64,000 nt of DNA, taken from NCBI RefSeq assembly GCF_000429185.2, contig NZ_AUBJ02000001.1:4836001-4900000 (forward strand). The letters are read 5' to 3'. The notes under the pieces are model-generated. The model made no database searches. It was not told the origin of the DNA and saw nothing but the letters and a program-made list of their open reading frames with translations. This document shows, piece after piece, positions 1-8,535 of this stretch; position 1 is the stretch's first letter, and the number at the start of each line of letters is the position of its first letter. This stretch comes from Actinoalloteichus caeruleus DSM 43889. GTDB taxonomy: Bacteria > Actinomycetota > Actinomycetes > Mycobacteriales > Pseudonocardiaceae. Both the position numbers and the translations under genes were made by a program.

Positions 1-906
1 GGGCCCGGCACGGCCCACCCCGGTCCCGAGCTGGCCGGCCCGGCGGCGCGACTGCGGACCCTCGCCGAACTCGTCCGCCTGCCCGCCGCGCTCTCCGTGC
101 TCGGGGACACCGCCGTCGGCGCCGCGGCCGCCGGCCGCCCGTTGACCGGGCGGCGGCTCGGACTTCCCCTGTCCTCCGCGGCCCTCTACCTCGCCGGGAT
201 GGCGCTGAACGACTGGGCCGACCGCGACCTCGACGCCGTCGAACGACCGGAGCGGCCGATCCCCTCCGGTCGGATCAGCCCGGGTGCCGCGCTGGGAGTC
301 GCCACGACCCTCACCGGCGCGGGCCTCGCCCTCGCCGCCCTGGGCGGCGGCCGCGACGCCCTCCGGATCGCCGTGCCGCTGGCCGCCTCGGTGTGGACGT
401 ACGACACGCTGCTCAAGAACACCCCGGCCGCGCCCCTCGGGATGGCGGTGTGCCGTGGGCTGGACGTGCTGCTCGGCGCCGGCGCCCGCTCGGCCCGGGC
501 CGCCGCGCCCGGCGCCCTGGCGATGGCCGCCCACACGGCGGGCGTCACCACCCTCGCCCAGGGCGAGGTGCACGGCACCAGTCGCGTCGCCGCGGGTGTC
601 GCCCTCACCACCACCACCGCGTCCACCGCGCTCGCCGTCCTCGGCCCGGCCCGCGGCGGGTGGCACCGCGCCGGTGCGGTCCTCGCCGCCGCCGGCTACG
701 CCCGCACCGTCGGCGGGGCGCAGCTGACCGCCGCCCGGGACACCTCGGCGGCCAACGCCAGGGCCGCGACGGGAGTCGGGATCCGAGGCATGATCCCCCT
801 CCAGGCGGCCCTGGTGGCCAGGCGGGGCTCGTTGGCCGTGTCCGCGGCCCTGGCCGGGCTGGTGCCCCTGGGACGACGGCTGGCCCGGCGGGTGAGCCAG
901 ACATGA
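1..906 (+). CDS. eboC: UbiA-family prenyltransferase, EboC-like (5' partial)
   Basis: Integral-membrane prenyltransferase of the UbiA superfamily, expected to attach a polyprenyl chain to a small acceptor. The reading frame is open to the first base of the window, and the residues before the first possible internal start (LRTLAELVRLPAALSVLGD) look like the conserved UbiA amino-terminal helix, so the start lies to the left. The first Asp-rich prenyl-diphosphate/Mg motif is visible as NDWADRDLD, followed by RPIPSGR and the YDTLLKN segment. Several hydrophobic helices follow. The second Asp-rich motif of classical UbiA enzymes is not obvious. The TGA overlaps the next gene's ATG (ATGA), indicating translational coupling. 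The EboC assignment rests on the neighbouring eboA, eboB, eboE and eboF genes. The acceptor is unknown. Confidence 0.82.
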   Translation, partial: GPGTAHPGPELAGPAARLRTLAELVRLPAALSVLGDTAVGAAAAGRPLTGRRLGLPLSSAALYLAGMALNDWADRDLDAVERPERPIPSGRISPGAALGVATTLTGAGLALAALGGGRDALRIAVPLAASVWTYDTLLKNTPAAPLGMAVCRGLDVLLGAGARSARAAAPGALAMAAHTAGVTTLAQGEVHGTSRVAAGVALTTTTASTALAVLGPARGGWHRAGAVLAAAGYARTVGGAQLTAARDTSAANARAATGVGIRGMIPLQAALVARRGSLAVSAALAGLVPLGRRLARRVSQT

Positions 907-1877
907 CCGGCGTGGAGCCACCCAGCGCCGGCGGTGCCGCCTTCGCCCTCGGGTACGGCACCAACGGCTTCGCCAACCACCGGCTCGGCGACGCGCTCCG
1001 GGTCATCGCCGACCTCGGCTACGAGGCGGTGGCGCTCACCCTCGACCACCAGCACCTGGACCCCTTCGCACCGGACCTCGGCGCCCGGGTCGACCGGGTC
1101 GCGGCCACCCTCGCCGACCTCGGCCTCCGGGTCGTCGTGGAGACCGGCGCCCGGTACCTGCTCGACCCGTGGCGCAAACACCACCCCACCCTCGTGTCCC
1201 CCGACGCCGCGCCCCGGGTCGACTTCCTCAGGCGCGCCCTGCGGGTCGCCGAGGGCCTCGGCGCGGACTGCGTGTCCTGCTGGTCGGGCGTCGCCGAACC
1301 CGGCACCGGCGAACGGGAACCGACGGACGCGGAGGAGCCCGCGTCGCGGGGCGCGGCCGCACCGGGTGACCTCGCCTGGCGGCGCCTGCGGGACAACCTC
1401 CGGCCCGTCCTCGCCGAGGCCGAACGCCGCTCCACCCCCCTCGCCCTGGAGCCGGAACCCGGGCACCGGGTGTGGAACCTGGGCCAAGCGCTGGACCTGC
1501 GCACCGCACTCGGCGAGCCGGAGTGGCTGAGGCTCACCCTCGACGTCGGGCACTGCGTCGCGGTCGAGGCGGACACCGCGGCCGACTGCGTGCGCCGGGC
1601 CGGGACGCTGCTGGCGAACGTGCAACTCGACGACATGCTGCCCGGCGTCCACGAACACCTGGAGTTCGGCGAGGGACAGCTCGACCTCCCCGCCACCCTG
1701 GCCGCGCTCGTCGAGGTCGGGTACACGGGCATCGCCGCCGTCGAGCTGCCCCGCCACTCCCACGCGGCCCCGGACACCGCCCGCCGCGCGCTGACGGCCC
1801 TCACGGCGGCGCTCCCCACCAGCGACGGGCGGTCCGAACAGGACCGGCGCGAGTTCACCGACGGGAGGTCAACATGA
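903..1877 (+). CDS. Sugar phosphate isomerase/epimerase-like TIM barrel (ebo operon)
   Basis: A protein of 324 residues with the xylose-isomerase-like (AP endonuclease 2) TIM-barrel fold, probably an isomerase or epimerase of a sugar, cyclitol or related keto compound. Candidate divalent-metal ligands appear in the usual order: Glu in LEPEPGHR, Asp/His in LDVGHCV, His in VHEHLEFGEGQLD and Glu in AAVELPRHSH. The ATG at 903 overlaps the eboC stop, and the gene ends in an ATGA overlap with eboA. It is therefore inside the same transcript. This is the first of four proteins of this fold within 8.5 kb. The substrate cannot be deduced from sequence. Confidence 0.8.
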   Translation: MTGVEPPSAGGAAFALGYGTNGFANHRLGDALRVIADLGYEAVALTLDHQHLDPFAPDLGARVDRVAATLADLGLRVVVETGARYLLDPWRKHHPTLVSPDAAPRVDFLRRALRVAEGLGADCVSCWSGVAEPGTGEREPTDAEEPASRGAAAPGDLAWRRLRDNLRPVLAEAERRSTPLALEPEPGHRVWNLGQALDLRTALGEPEWLRLTLDVGHCVAVEADTAADCVRRAGTLLANVQLDDMLPGVHEHLEFGEGQLDLPATLAALVEVGYTGIAAVELPRHSHAAPDTARRALTALTAALPTSDGRSEQDRREFTDGRST

Positions 1878-2548
1878 CCGGGCAGGACCAGGCGGAAACC
1901 TGGCTGAACGAGGCCGTCCACCGCGTCACCAGCGGTCCCACCGCCGTCCGCTCCCTCTTCCCGGCCGTCGGCCGGGAAGTCGGTCGAGCGGCGCTGAGAC
2001 CGGAGGAGGACCCGGGTGGCCTCGTGCACGGCACGGTGGACGACCAGGCCAGGACCCTGATCGTCGCCGCGCTGGTCGCCGCGCTGGAGGCGGAGCCGGA
2101 GGCACTCGCCAGGGAACTGCGGGAGCTGTACCGCTACGGCGACGACGCCGAGAAGCGGGGTCTGCTGCGGGGGCTCGCGGCCGTCGCGGGCCGCGCCCCG
2201 GACCCCGCCGACCCGGTCGTCGCGGCCGGCCTGCTCGCCGTGCGGGACGCGTTGCGCGCCAACGACGTCCGCCTGGTCGCCGCGGCGATGGGGCCCTTCG
2301 CCGCGGCGCACCTCGACGACCACTCCTGGCGCCACGGCGTGCTGAAGTGCCTGTTCGTGGAGGTCCCGCTCGCCGCCGTCGCCGAGCTCACCAGGCGGAC
2401 GGACCCCGAGCTGCTGCGGATGGTCGCCGACTACGCGGCCGAACGCCGAGCCGCCGGCCGGGAGGTCCCCGCCGATGCCCTGGCGTTGCTGGCCACCGAC
2501 GAGGGCCGGCCGCCGACCAGTGCCGCCGACCCCGGAGAGGGAGCCTGA
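1874..2548 (+). CDS. eboA: EboA domain-containing protein
   Basis: A soluble, helix-rich protein of 224 residues with no signal peptide or membrane segment. It has the features of the EboA family: an HGTVDDQARTL segment, a long alanine/leucine-rich helical middle, and a conserved WRHGVLKCLFVEVPL stretch near residues 155-170. EboA has no established biochemical activity. In cyanobacteria the ebo cluster was reported to be needed for export of the scytonemin precursor to the periplasm, and related clusters occur in many bacteria and some algal plastids. The ATG at 1874 follows GGGAGG and overlaps the upstream stop codon. The stop lies 3 bases before the next start. Confidence 0.85.
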   Translation: MTGQDQAETWLNEAVHRVTSGPTAVRSLFPAVGREVGRAALRPEEDPGGLVHGTVDDQARTLIVAALVAALEAEPEALARELRELYRYGDDAEKRGLLRGLAAVAGRAPDPADPVVAAGLLAVRDALRANDVRLVAAAMGPFAAAHLDDHSWRHGVLKCLFVEVPLAAVAELTRRTDPELLRMVADYAAERRAAGREVPADALALLATDEGRPPTSAADPGEGA

Positions 2549-2551
2549 CCG

Positions 2552-3451
2552 ATGCGCATCTTCGACCCGCACATCCACATGACCTCCCGCACCACCGACG
2601 ACTACGAGGCGATGTACGCGGCGGGGGTCCGAGCCCTGGTGGAGCCCGCGTTCTGGCTGGGACAACCGCGCACCAACGTGGGCTCCTTCACCGACTACTT
2701 CGACGGGCTGATCGGTTGGGAGCGGTTCCGGGCGGCCCAGTTCGGCATCCGGCACCACTGCACGATCGCGCTCAACCCCAAGGAGGCCAACGACCCGAGG
2801 TGCGTCGAGGTGCTCGACGTCCTGCCCCGCTACCTCGCCAAGGACGGCGTCGTCGCCGTCGGCGAGGTCGGCTACGACTCGATGACGCCCGAGGAGGACC
2901 GGGTCCTGGCCCGCCAGCTGGAGCTGGCACGGGAACACCGGCTGCCGGTGATGGTGCACACCCCGCACCGGGACAAGCTCGCCGGCACCCGCCGCACCCT
3001 CGACGTGGTCCGGGAGTCCGGCCTCAACCCCGAGATGGTCGTGGTCGACCACCTCAACGAGGTCACCGTGGAGCTCGTCGCCGACTCGGGGTGCTGGATG
3101 GGTTTCTCCATCTACCCGGACACGAAGATGGACGAGCACCGGATGGTCGAGATCCTCCGCCGGTACGGCCCCGACCGGAAGCTCGTCAACTCGGCCGCCG
3201 ACTGGGGGCGGTCCGACCCGCTCAAGACCGCGAGGACGGGCGAGGCGATGCGGGACGCCGGCTTCGCCGAGCACCAGGTGTCCACGGTGCTCTGGGACAA
3301 CCCGGTGGCCTTCTACGGGCAGAGCGGTCGCCTCGTGCTCGACCCGCTCCCCGGTTTCACCGGCGACGCCGCGACGTTCTCGGGCAACTCCGTCCTGCGC
3401 GGGGCGCGACCAGGCACGACGAGCCCCTCGGCCGAGGGGAGCGCTGTCTGA
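2552..3451 (+). CDS. eboB: TatD-family metal-dependent hydrolase, EboB-like
   Basis: A 299-residue amidohydrolase-superfamily TIM barrel. The amino-terminal metal-binding HxH is present (DPHIH, residues 5-9). It is followed by the Glu of VGEVGYDS, the His pair in MVHTPHRDK, a VVDHLNE segment and a late Asp in SAADWGRSDP, so the metal site looks intact. TatD relatives hydrolyse nucleic acid 3' ends or small cyclic substrates. The ebo-cluster version is thought to be dedicated to a cluster metabolite, but its reaction is unknown. It is encoded 3 bases after eboA and 2 bases before eboE, consistent with one operon. Confidence 0.87.
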   Translation: MRIFDPHIHMTSRTTDDYEAMYAAGVRALVEPAFWLGQPRTNVGSFTDYFDGLIGWERFRAAQFGIRHHCTIALNPKEANDPRCVEVLDVLPRYLAKDGVVAVGEVGYDSMTPEEDRVLARQLELAREHRLPVMVHTPHRDKLAGTRRTLDVVRESGLNPEMVVVDHLNEVTVELVADSGCWMGFSIYPDTKMDEHRMVEILRRYGPDRKLVNSAADWGRSDPLKTARTGEAMRDAGFAEHQVSTVLWDNPVAFYGQSGRLVLDPLPGFTGDAATFSGNSVLRGARPGTTSPSAEGSAV

Positions 3452-3453
3452 GG

Positions 3454-4662
3454 ATGGTGTTGTCCTACTGCACCAACGTGCACCCCGCGGAGGACCTGCC
3501 GGGGATCCTCGCCCAACTGGACCGGTACGCCGGGCCGGTCCGCGACCGCCTCGGCGGGGACCGGTTGGGCGTCGGGCTGTGGTTGGCCGCCGAGGTCGCC
3601 GGCCACCTCGCCGCCGATCCGGGCGGCCTCCGCCGGCTGCGGGCCGAACTCGACGCCCGAGGCCTCGACGTGGTCACCCTCAACGCCTTCCCCTACGGGG
3701 GTTTCCACGACGCGGTCGTCAAGCACCAGGTCTTCGCGCCGCCGTGGACCGACCCCCGCCGCTCGCGATACACCCTGGACTGCGCCAGGGTGCTCGCGGC
3801 GCTGCTGCCCGCCGACGCCGGCCACGGCAGCATCTCCACCCTCCCCCTCGGGTGGCGGGAGCCGTGGTCCGAGCGGGACGACGCGGTGGCCACCACCGCC
3901 TTCGCCGAACTCACCGCCCGGCTGCGGGAACTGGCCGGCGACGCGCCCCCGATCAGGATCGCGGTCGAGCCGGAACCCGGGTCCCGCCTCGACGACGTGT
4001 CGGCCGCGGTGCGGTGGCTCGCCGGACGCGTGGACCCCGCGCACGTCGGCCTGTGCCTGGACACCTGCCACCTCGCCGTGTCCTGGGCGGAGCCCGCCGC
4101 GACGGTCCGCGCGGTCGCGGCCGCCGGGCTCGACGTCGTCAAGGTCCAGGCCTCGGCCGCGTTGGAGGTCCCCGACCCGGCGACCCCGGCCACGAGGAGC
4201 GCGCTGGCGGCCTTCGCGGAACCCCGCTACCTGCACCAGGTCCGGGAGCGCACCGGGGACGGGCGGGTGCTCCGGGCCGACGACCTGCCCGCCGCGTTCG
4301 ACGAGCTGCCCGCCGAGGGGCCGTGGCGGGTGCACTTCCACGTGCCGCTGCACGCCACCCCGGCACCACCGCTCGCCTCGACCACCCCCGTGCTGCTGGC
4401 CGCGACCGCCGCGCTCGACGAACTCCGGCAGCCGCACCCTCCCCACCTGGAGGTGGAGACCTACACCTGGGGCGTGCTGCCTCCCACCGCGCTCGCCGGC
4501 GGTCAACCGGAAGGGTCGGCCGGATCGAGGTCGAACGGCCACGACCTGGTGGAGGGCATCGCCGCCGAGCTGCGGTGGGCACGCGACAACCTGCTCCCCG
4601 ACCCGGACCGCGCACCACGCCGGACACCGCCGTCCGGAGAACCGAAGGAGGCCGCCTGGTGA
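3454..4662 (+). CDS. eboE: Metabolite traffic protein EboE (xylose-isomerase-like TIM barrel)
   Basis: A 402-residue protein beginning LSYCTNVHPAE, the characteristic opening of EboE proteins. The xylose-isomerase-like barrel carries probable metal ligands in IAVEPEPGSR (Glu), CLDTCHLAVSW (Asp and His), VHFHVPLH (His) and LEVETYTWG (Glu). The carboxyl-terminal 50 residues contain a proline/arginine-rich segment before the overlap with eboF. The ATG at 3454 lies 2 bases after the eboB stop. Within ebo clusters EboE is described as a metabolite-traffic protein. The barrel suggests an isomerase or a binding role on a sugar- or cyclitol-like intermediate, which is inference. Confidence 0.87.
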   Translation: MVLSYCTNVHPAEDLPGILAQLDRYAGPVRDRLGGDRLGVGLWLAAEVAGHLAADPGGLRRLRAELDARGLDVVTLNAFPYGGFHDAVVKHQVFAPPWTDPRRSRYTLDCARVLAALLPADAGHGSISTLPLGWREPWSERDDAVATTAFAELTARLRELAGDAPPIRIAVEPEPGSRLDDVSAAVRWLAGRVDPAHVGLCLDTCHLAVSWAEPAATVRAVAAAGLDVVKVQASAALEVPDPATPATRSALAAFAEPRYLHQVRERTGDGRVLRADDLPAAFDELPAEGPWRVHFHVPLHATPAPPLASTTPVLLAATAALDELRQPHPPHLEVETYTWGVLPPTALAGGQPEGSAGSRSNGHDLVEGIAAELRWARDNLLPDPDRAPRRTPPSGEPKEAAW

Positions 4663-6098
4663 AGCCGCTCATCGTCGTCAACGTGGTGGGACTGACCCCC
4701 CGGCTGCTGGAGCACATGCCCGGGCTGTCCAGACTGGCGAAACGCGGCTGGCGGGCCGAACTGGGAACCGTGCTGCCCGCCGTCACGTGCAGCGCGCAGA
4801 GCACCTTCCTCACCGGGCTGATGCCCGCCGAGCACGGCGTCGTCGGCAACGGCTGGTACTTCCGCGATCTCGGCGAGGTGCACCTGTGGCGGCAGCACAA
4901 CCGCCTGGTGCACGGGGAGAAGGTCTGGGAGACCGCGCGACGGCTGCGCCCCGGCTACCGCGCCGCGAACATCTGCTGGTGGTACGCGATGGGGGCCAGC
5001 ACGGACCTGCTGGTCACCCCGAGGCCCATCTACCACGCCGACGGCAGGAAGTCCCCGGACTGCTACACCCGTCCGCCGGCGCTGCACGACGAGCTCTCCT
5101 CGGACCTCGGGGACTTCCCCCTGTTCCACTACTGGGGGCCCACGGCCTCCATCGAGTCCAGCCGCTGGATCGTCGGCGCGGCCCGCCGGGTCCTCGCGCG
5201 GCACGCGCCGGACCTGATGACCGTCTACGTCCCACACCTGGACTACGACCTGCAGCGGTTCGGCCCCGACTCCTCCGAGGCCGTCATCGCCGCGGGCGCC
5301 GTGGACGACGCGCTGGCCCCGCTGCTGCGCGACGCGGCCGAGGCCGACGCGACCGTGCTCGTGCTCAGCGAGTACGGCATCACGTCGGTCCGCCGGCCGG
5401 TGGACGTCAACCGGGCCCTGCGGCGTGAGGGCCTGCTGGAGGTCTACCGGCAGGCCGGCATGGAGTACCTCGACCCGTGGGCGTCCCGCGCCTTCGCCGT
5501 CGCCGACCACCAGGTGGCCCACGTCTACGTCGCCGATCCCGCCGACCAGCCCAGGGTGCGTCGCCTGCTGGCCGAACTGCCCGGCGTGGACGAGGTCCTG
5601 GACCGGGAGGAACAGGCCCGGTACGGGATCGACCACCCGAGGGCCGGGGAACTCGTCGTGGTCGCCGAACCCGACTCCTGGTTCACCTACTACTACTGGT
5701 TGAACGACGACCGGGCACCGGACTTCGCCAAGGGCGTCGACATCCACCGCAAGCCCGGCTACGACCCGGCCGAGCTCTTCCTGGACCCGAAGGACCCGCT
5801 GGTGAAGGCGAAGGCGGCGGGCAACCTGGTCAGGAAGAAGGTCGGTCTGCGCTACGCGATGAACGTCGTGCCCCTCGACCCGTCCCCGGTCAGCGGTTCG
5901 CACGGGCGACTCCCGGACAGCCCGCTCGACGGACCCGTCCTGCTCTGCTCCGGTGGACCGGCACCGGAGGCGGCCGAGCGGGGCGGCCGGGTCGCCGCCA
6001 CCGATGTCCGGGACGTGATGCTGCGCCTCCAGGGGCTCGACGGTGGACCGAAGACGCGGTGGCCGCTCGGCTCGGTTCCCGGCCTCGGCACGGATTGA
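4659..6098 (+). CDS. eboF: Alkaline phosphatase / nucleotide pyrophosphatase-like protein EboF
   Basis: A 479-residue member of the alkaline phosphatase superfamily, phosphodiesterase/nucleotide pyrophosphatase branch. The amino terminus (PLIVVNVVGLTP) matches the first strand, although the usual metal-binding DG/DA is VG here. Thr43 in AVTCSAQSTFLTG occupies the nucleophile position. Further motifs are HLDYDLQRFGPDS, LSEYGIT where classical enzymes have SDHGM, and SGSHGRL near the carboxyl end. There is no signal peptide, so it is probably cytoplasmic. The GTG start at 4659 overlaps the eboE stop (GTGA) and is preceded by GAAGGAGG. It probably cleaves a phosphate or phosphodiester from the ebo-pathway intermediate. 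That is inferred from family and context only. Confidence 0.85.
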   Translation: MKPLIVVNVVGLTPRLLEHMPGLSRLAKRGWRAELGTVLPAVTCSAQSTFLTGLMPAEHGVVGNGWYFRDLGEVHLWRQHNRLVHGEKVWETARRLRPGYRAANICWWYAMGASTDLLVTPRPIYHADGRKSPDCYTRPPALHDELSSDLGDFPLFHYWGPTASIESSRWIVGAARRVLARHAPDLMTVYVPHLDYDLQRFGPDSSEAVIAAGAVDDALAPLLRDAAEADATVLVLSEYGITSVRRPVDVNRALRREGLLEVYRQAGMEYLDPWASRAFAVADHQVAHVYVADPADQPRVRRLLAELPGVDEVLDREEQARYGIDHPRAGELVVVAEPDSWFTYYYWLNDDRAPDFAKGVDIHRKPGYDPAELFLDPKDPLVKAKAAGNLVRKKVGLRYAMNVVPLDPSPVSGSHGRLPDSPLDGPVLLCSGGPAPEAAERGGRVAATDVRDVMLRLQGLDGGPKTRWPLGSVPGLGTD

Positions 6099-6207
6099 TC
6101 CCGATCGGCAGGTGATGTGGACGGCCAGGACCGGCAGACTCGACGGCGTCGGATCTACACGGTGTCTCAGCGAGCACGACCGCTGATCACACGACGGAGG
6201 ATTACTG

Positions 6208-6525
6208 ATGCGCGCGACGTTCCGCAGCCTGCTGGCGGTTCCGCTCCTGTTCCTGCTGATCGCACTCGGCGCCGCCCCAGCAGCCCTGGCGGCCCCACCG
6301 CCGGCGGTGGGCGCCGCCGACCTCGCCCCGTGGGCGGCGGGAGCCGCCGGGGACACCGGGACCACCGGCTCGGCGGAGACGCCCGCCGAGTCGGACGCCC
6401 CGGACGGGGAGACCGATCCGACGGCGCTGCGCGACTCCAACCGGCAGATCGCCGCCATCGTGGGAGCAGCCGCGCTGTTCGGCGCGGTCTTCCTGGGAAG
6501 GCGATACCGCAAGAAGAAGAAGTAG
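6208..6525 (+). CDS. Small secreted or membrane-anchored protein, function unknown
   Basis: A 105-residue protein not assigned to a known family. It has a clear Sec signal peptide (charged MRATFRS, then a hydrophobic run ending at ALAAPPP near residue 30). A short acidic, Ala/Gly/Thr-rich extracellular segment of about 50 residues follows. It ends with a hydrophobic helix ([17 protein letters not shown]) closed by the positive tail RRYRKKKK, so it should sit in the membrane with its middle outside. It resembles a sorting-signal tail without a recognisable LPxTG. An excellent ribosome site, GGAGG, lies 7 bases before the ATG. It is about 110 bases after eboF and 42 bases before the next isomerase gene on the same strand. 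This suggests it marks where the ebo product meets the membrane. Confidence 0.72.
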   Translation: MRATFRSLLAVPLLFLLIALGAAPAALAAPPPAVGAADLAPWAAGAAGDTGTTGSAETPAESDAPDGETDPTALRDSNRQIAAIVGAAALFGAVFLGRRYRKKKK

Positions 6526-6566
6526 TAGCGCGACCCCCGCGCTGGCACACCGAAGGGAATCCGACG

Positions 6567-7571
6567 ATGACCCGACCCATCACCCTGTTCACCGGCCAGT
6601 GGGCCGACCTGCCCTTCGAGGAGGTCTGCCGGCTGGCCGCGGACTGGGGCTACGACGGTCTGGAGATCGCCTGCTCCGGCGACCACTTCGAGGTGGACAA
6701 GGCCCTCGCCGACGACGAGTACGTGCCGGCGAAACTGGCCCAGCTCGAGCGGCACGGTCTCCGGGTGTGGACGCTGTCCAACCACCTCGTCGGGCAGGCA
6801 GTCTGCGATGACCCGATCGACCACCGGCACCAGAACATCCTGCCGGCCCGGATCTGGGGCGACGGCGAGCCGGAGGGGGTGCGGCAGCGCGCCGCCGCGG
6901 AGATGGCCGACACCGCCCGCGCGGCCGCGAAGCTGGGTGTCGGCACCGTCGTCGGATTCACCGGGTCGAAGATCTGGAAGTACGTGGCCATGTTCCCGCC
7001 CGTCTCCCAGGACGTCATCGACGACGGCTACCAGGACTTCGCCGACCGCTGGAACCCCATCCTCGACGTGTTCGACGAGGTCGGCGTCCGCTTCGCCCAC
7101 GAGGTGCACCCCTCGGAGATCGCCTACGACTACTGGACCACGAAACGCGCGCTGGCGGCGGTCGGGAACCGGGAGGCCTTCGGGCTGAACTGGGACCCCT
7201 CGCACTTCGTGTGGCAGGACCTCGACCCGGTCGGCTTCATCCTCGACTTCGCCGACCGCATCTACCACGTCGACTGCAAGGACACGAAGAAGCGCTTCGA
7301 CGGGCGCAACGGCCGGCTGGGATCGCACCTGGCGTGGGCCGACGCCCGACGGGGCTGGGACTTCGTCTCCACCGGGCACGGCGACGTGGACTGGGAGGAG
7401 GCGTTCCGCGCCCTGAACTCGATCGGGTACTCCGGTCCGATCTCGGTCGAGTGGGAGGACGCCGGGATGGACCGGCTGCGGGGCGCGGCAGAGGCGGTCA
7501 CCTTCATCAGGAACCTCGTCTTCGACAAGCCCTCGGCGGCGTTCGACGCCGCGTTCAGCAACCAGAAGTGA
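6567..7571 (+). CDS. Sugar phosphate isomerase/epimerase-like TIM barrel
   Basis: A 334-residue protein of the xylose-isomerase-like fold, cytoplasmic, with all expected metal ligands: Glu in [10 protein letters not shown], Asp/His in LNWDPSHF, Asp in YHVDCKD and Glu in ISVEWEDAG. The substrate-loop motif [11 protein letters not shown] is typical of the IolE/IolI/DTE-like branch acting on inososes or keto sugars. It starts at ATG 6567, 42 bases after the small membrane protein, preceded by GAAGGGAA. It is encoded collinearly with the ebo genes and another barrel protein, suggesting a shared pathway. The substrate is unknown. Confidence 0.85.
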   Translation: MTRPITLFTGQWADLPFEEVCRLAADWGYDGLEIACSGDHFEVDKALADDEYVPAKLAQLERHGLRVWTLSNHLVGQAVCDDPIDHRHQNILPARIWGDGEPEGVRQRAAAEMADTARAAAKLGVGTVVGFTGSKIWKYVAMFPPVSQDVIDDGYQDFADRWNPILDVFDEVGVRFAHEVHPSEIAYDYWTTKRALAAVGNREAFGLNWDPSHFVWQDLDPVGFILDFADRIYHVDCKDTKKRFDGRNGRLGSHLAWADARRGWDFVSTGHGDVDWEEAFRALNSIGYSGPISVEWEDAGMDRLRGAAEAVTFIRNLVFDKPSAAFDAAFSNQK

Positions 7572-7611
7572 CGCGGCCATCCCATCCGACCGGATTCCCC
7601 GAGGAGACCAG

Positions 7612-8484
7612 ATGAGACCCGACGACGACGTCGCCCTGTCCAGACGCGGCCTGTTCCGGGGCGTGGCAGGAGCCGCCCTCGGAGTGGCGGCGCTCGGCCT
7701 GGCCGCCGGCCAGGCGACCGCGGCCCCGGTCCCGGCCGGCGGCCCCGGCGGCCGCGTCCCCCGGAACGCGATCAGCGTCCAGCTGTACACCCTGCGTTCC
7801 CTGCTCGAACAGGACGTCCCGGGCACCCTCGCCGAGCTGTCCGCGATCGGCTACCAGAAGGTGGAACTGGCCGGGACCTACGGTCGCACCGCCGCCGAGT
7901 TCCGCGCCCTGCTCGACCGGTTCGGGCTCCGCGCGACCTCGAGCCACAACGGCGTCGAGGGCGACTTCGACCAGGTGGTGGCCGACGCGCTGACCCTGGG
8001 GCAGACCTACGTCGCCGCCCCGTGGGCGATGTTCGACACGGCGGAGGAGTGGCGTTCCTACGCCCGCCAACTCGACGAGGCCGGCGCGAAGGCGCGACGG
8101 GCCGGCCTGCGCTTCGGCTACCACAACCACGGCCACGAGTTCCAGCTCGTCGACGGGGAACGTCCCATCGACATCATCCTCGAGCACACCCAGCGCCAGA
8201 ACGTGTACCTCGAGGTCGACCTGTACTGGGTGGTGGACGGCGGGGTGGACCCCGTCGACTTCGTCCACTCCACCGGTGGGCGGGTCCGCCAGTACCACGT
8301 GAAGGACCGGAGCGCCTCGGGTGAGTGGGCGGACCTGGGCACCGGCACCATCGACTTCGGTCGGATCTTCCGGGAGACGCGGACCGCGGGCGTTCGGGAG
8401 TTCGTCGTGGAGCACGACAACCCGTCCGACCCGCTGACGACCGTGCGGGTCGGCTACGAGTACCTGCGGGATCTCCGGTTCTGA
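7612..8484 (+). CDS. Tat-exported xylose-isomerase-fold protein (sugar phosphate isomerase/epimerase-like)
   Basis: A 290-residue TIM barrel carrying a twin-arginine export signal. SRRGLFRG at residues 10-17 is followed by a hydrophobic stretch and a likely cleavage near ATAAPVPAG (about residue 40). The mature part keeps probable metal ligands in FGYHNHGHEF, LEVDLYWV, YHVKDRS and VVEHDNPSD. It is therefore an exported, folded metalloenzyme acting outside the membrane, unlike the other three barrels of this cluster. It lies 40 bases after the previous gene with GAGGAGA before the ATG, and a strong hairpin follows 10 bases after its stop. It is likely the last gene of the ebo transcript. Confidence 0.85.
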   Translation: MRPDDDVALSRRGLFRGVAGAALGVAALGLAAGQATAAPVPAGGPGGRVPRNAISVQLYTLRSLLEQDVPGTLAELSAIGYQKVELAGTYGRTAAEFRALLDRFGLRATSSHNGVEGDFDQVVADALTLGQTYVAAPWAMFDTAEEWRSYARQLDEAGAKARRAGLRFGYHNHGHEFQLVDGERPIDIILEHTQRQNVYLEVDLYWVVDGGVDPVDFVHSTGGRVRQYHVKDRSASGEWADLGTGTIDFGRIFRETRTAGVREFVVEHDNPSDPLTTVRVGYEYLRDLRF

Positions 8485-8494
8485 GCCGGCGCCG

Positions 8495-8535
8495 GCCGCC
8501 GGTGGTCGGTCCGCTTCGGACCGACCACCGGCGGC
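8495..8535 (+). terminator. Strong hairpin terminating the ebo-type operon
   Basis: Perfect 19-bp inverted repeat (arms 8495-8513 and 8517-8535) with a 3-base CTT loop, starting 10 bases after the stop of the Tat-exported barrel protein. No T-run follows, as is usual for intrinsic terminators of high-GC actinomycetes. Confidence 0.8.

Noticed and set aside
1019..3274. Long minus-strand reading antisense to the ebo isomerase, eboA and eboB
   Set aside because: Opposite strand carries recognised genes with proper overlaps; the product has no family features.
4503..7826. Very long minus-strand reading (over 1100 codons) across eboF and the next genes
   Set aside because: It is antisense to genes with clear families, is Arg/Gly/Val-rich, and has no motif of its own; long stop-free shadows are expected at this GC content.
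1..8484. ebo region as recently acquired foreign DNA
   Set aside because: Codon and GC composition match the rest of the window, and no integrase, tRNA or attachment repeat is visible.
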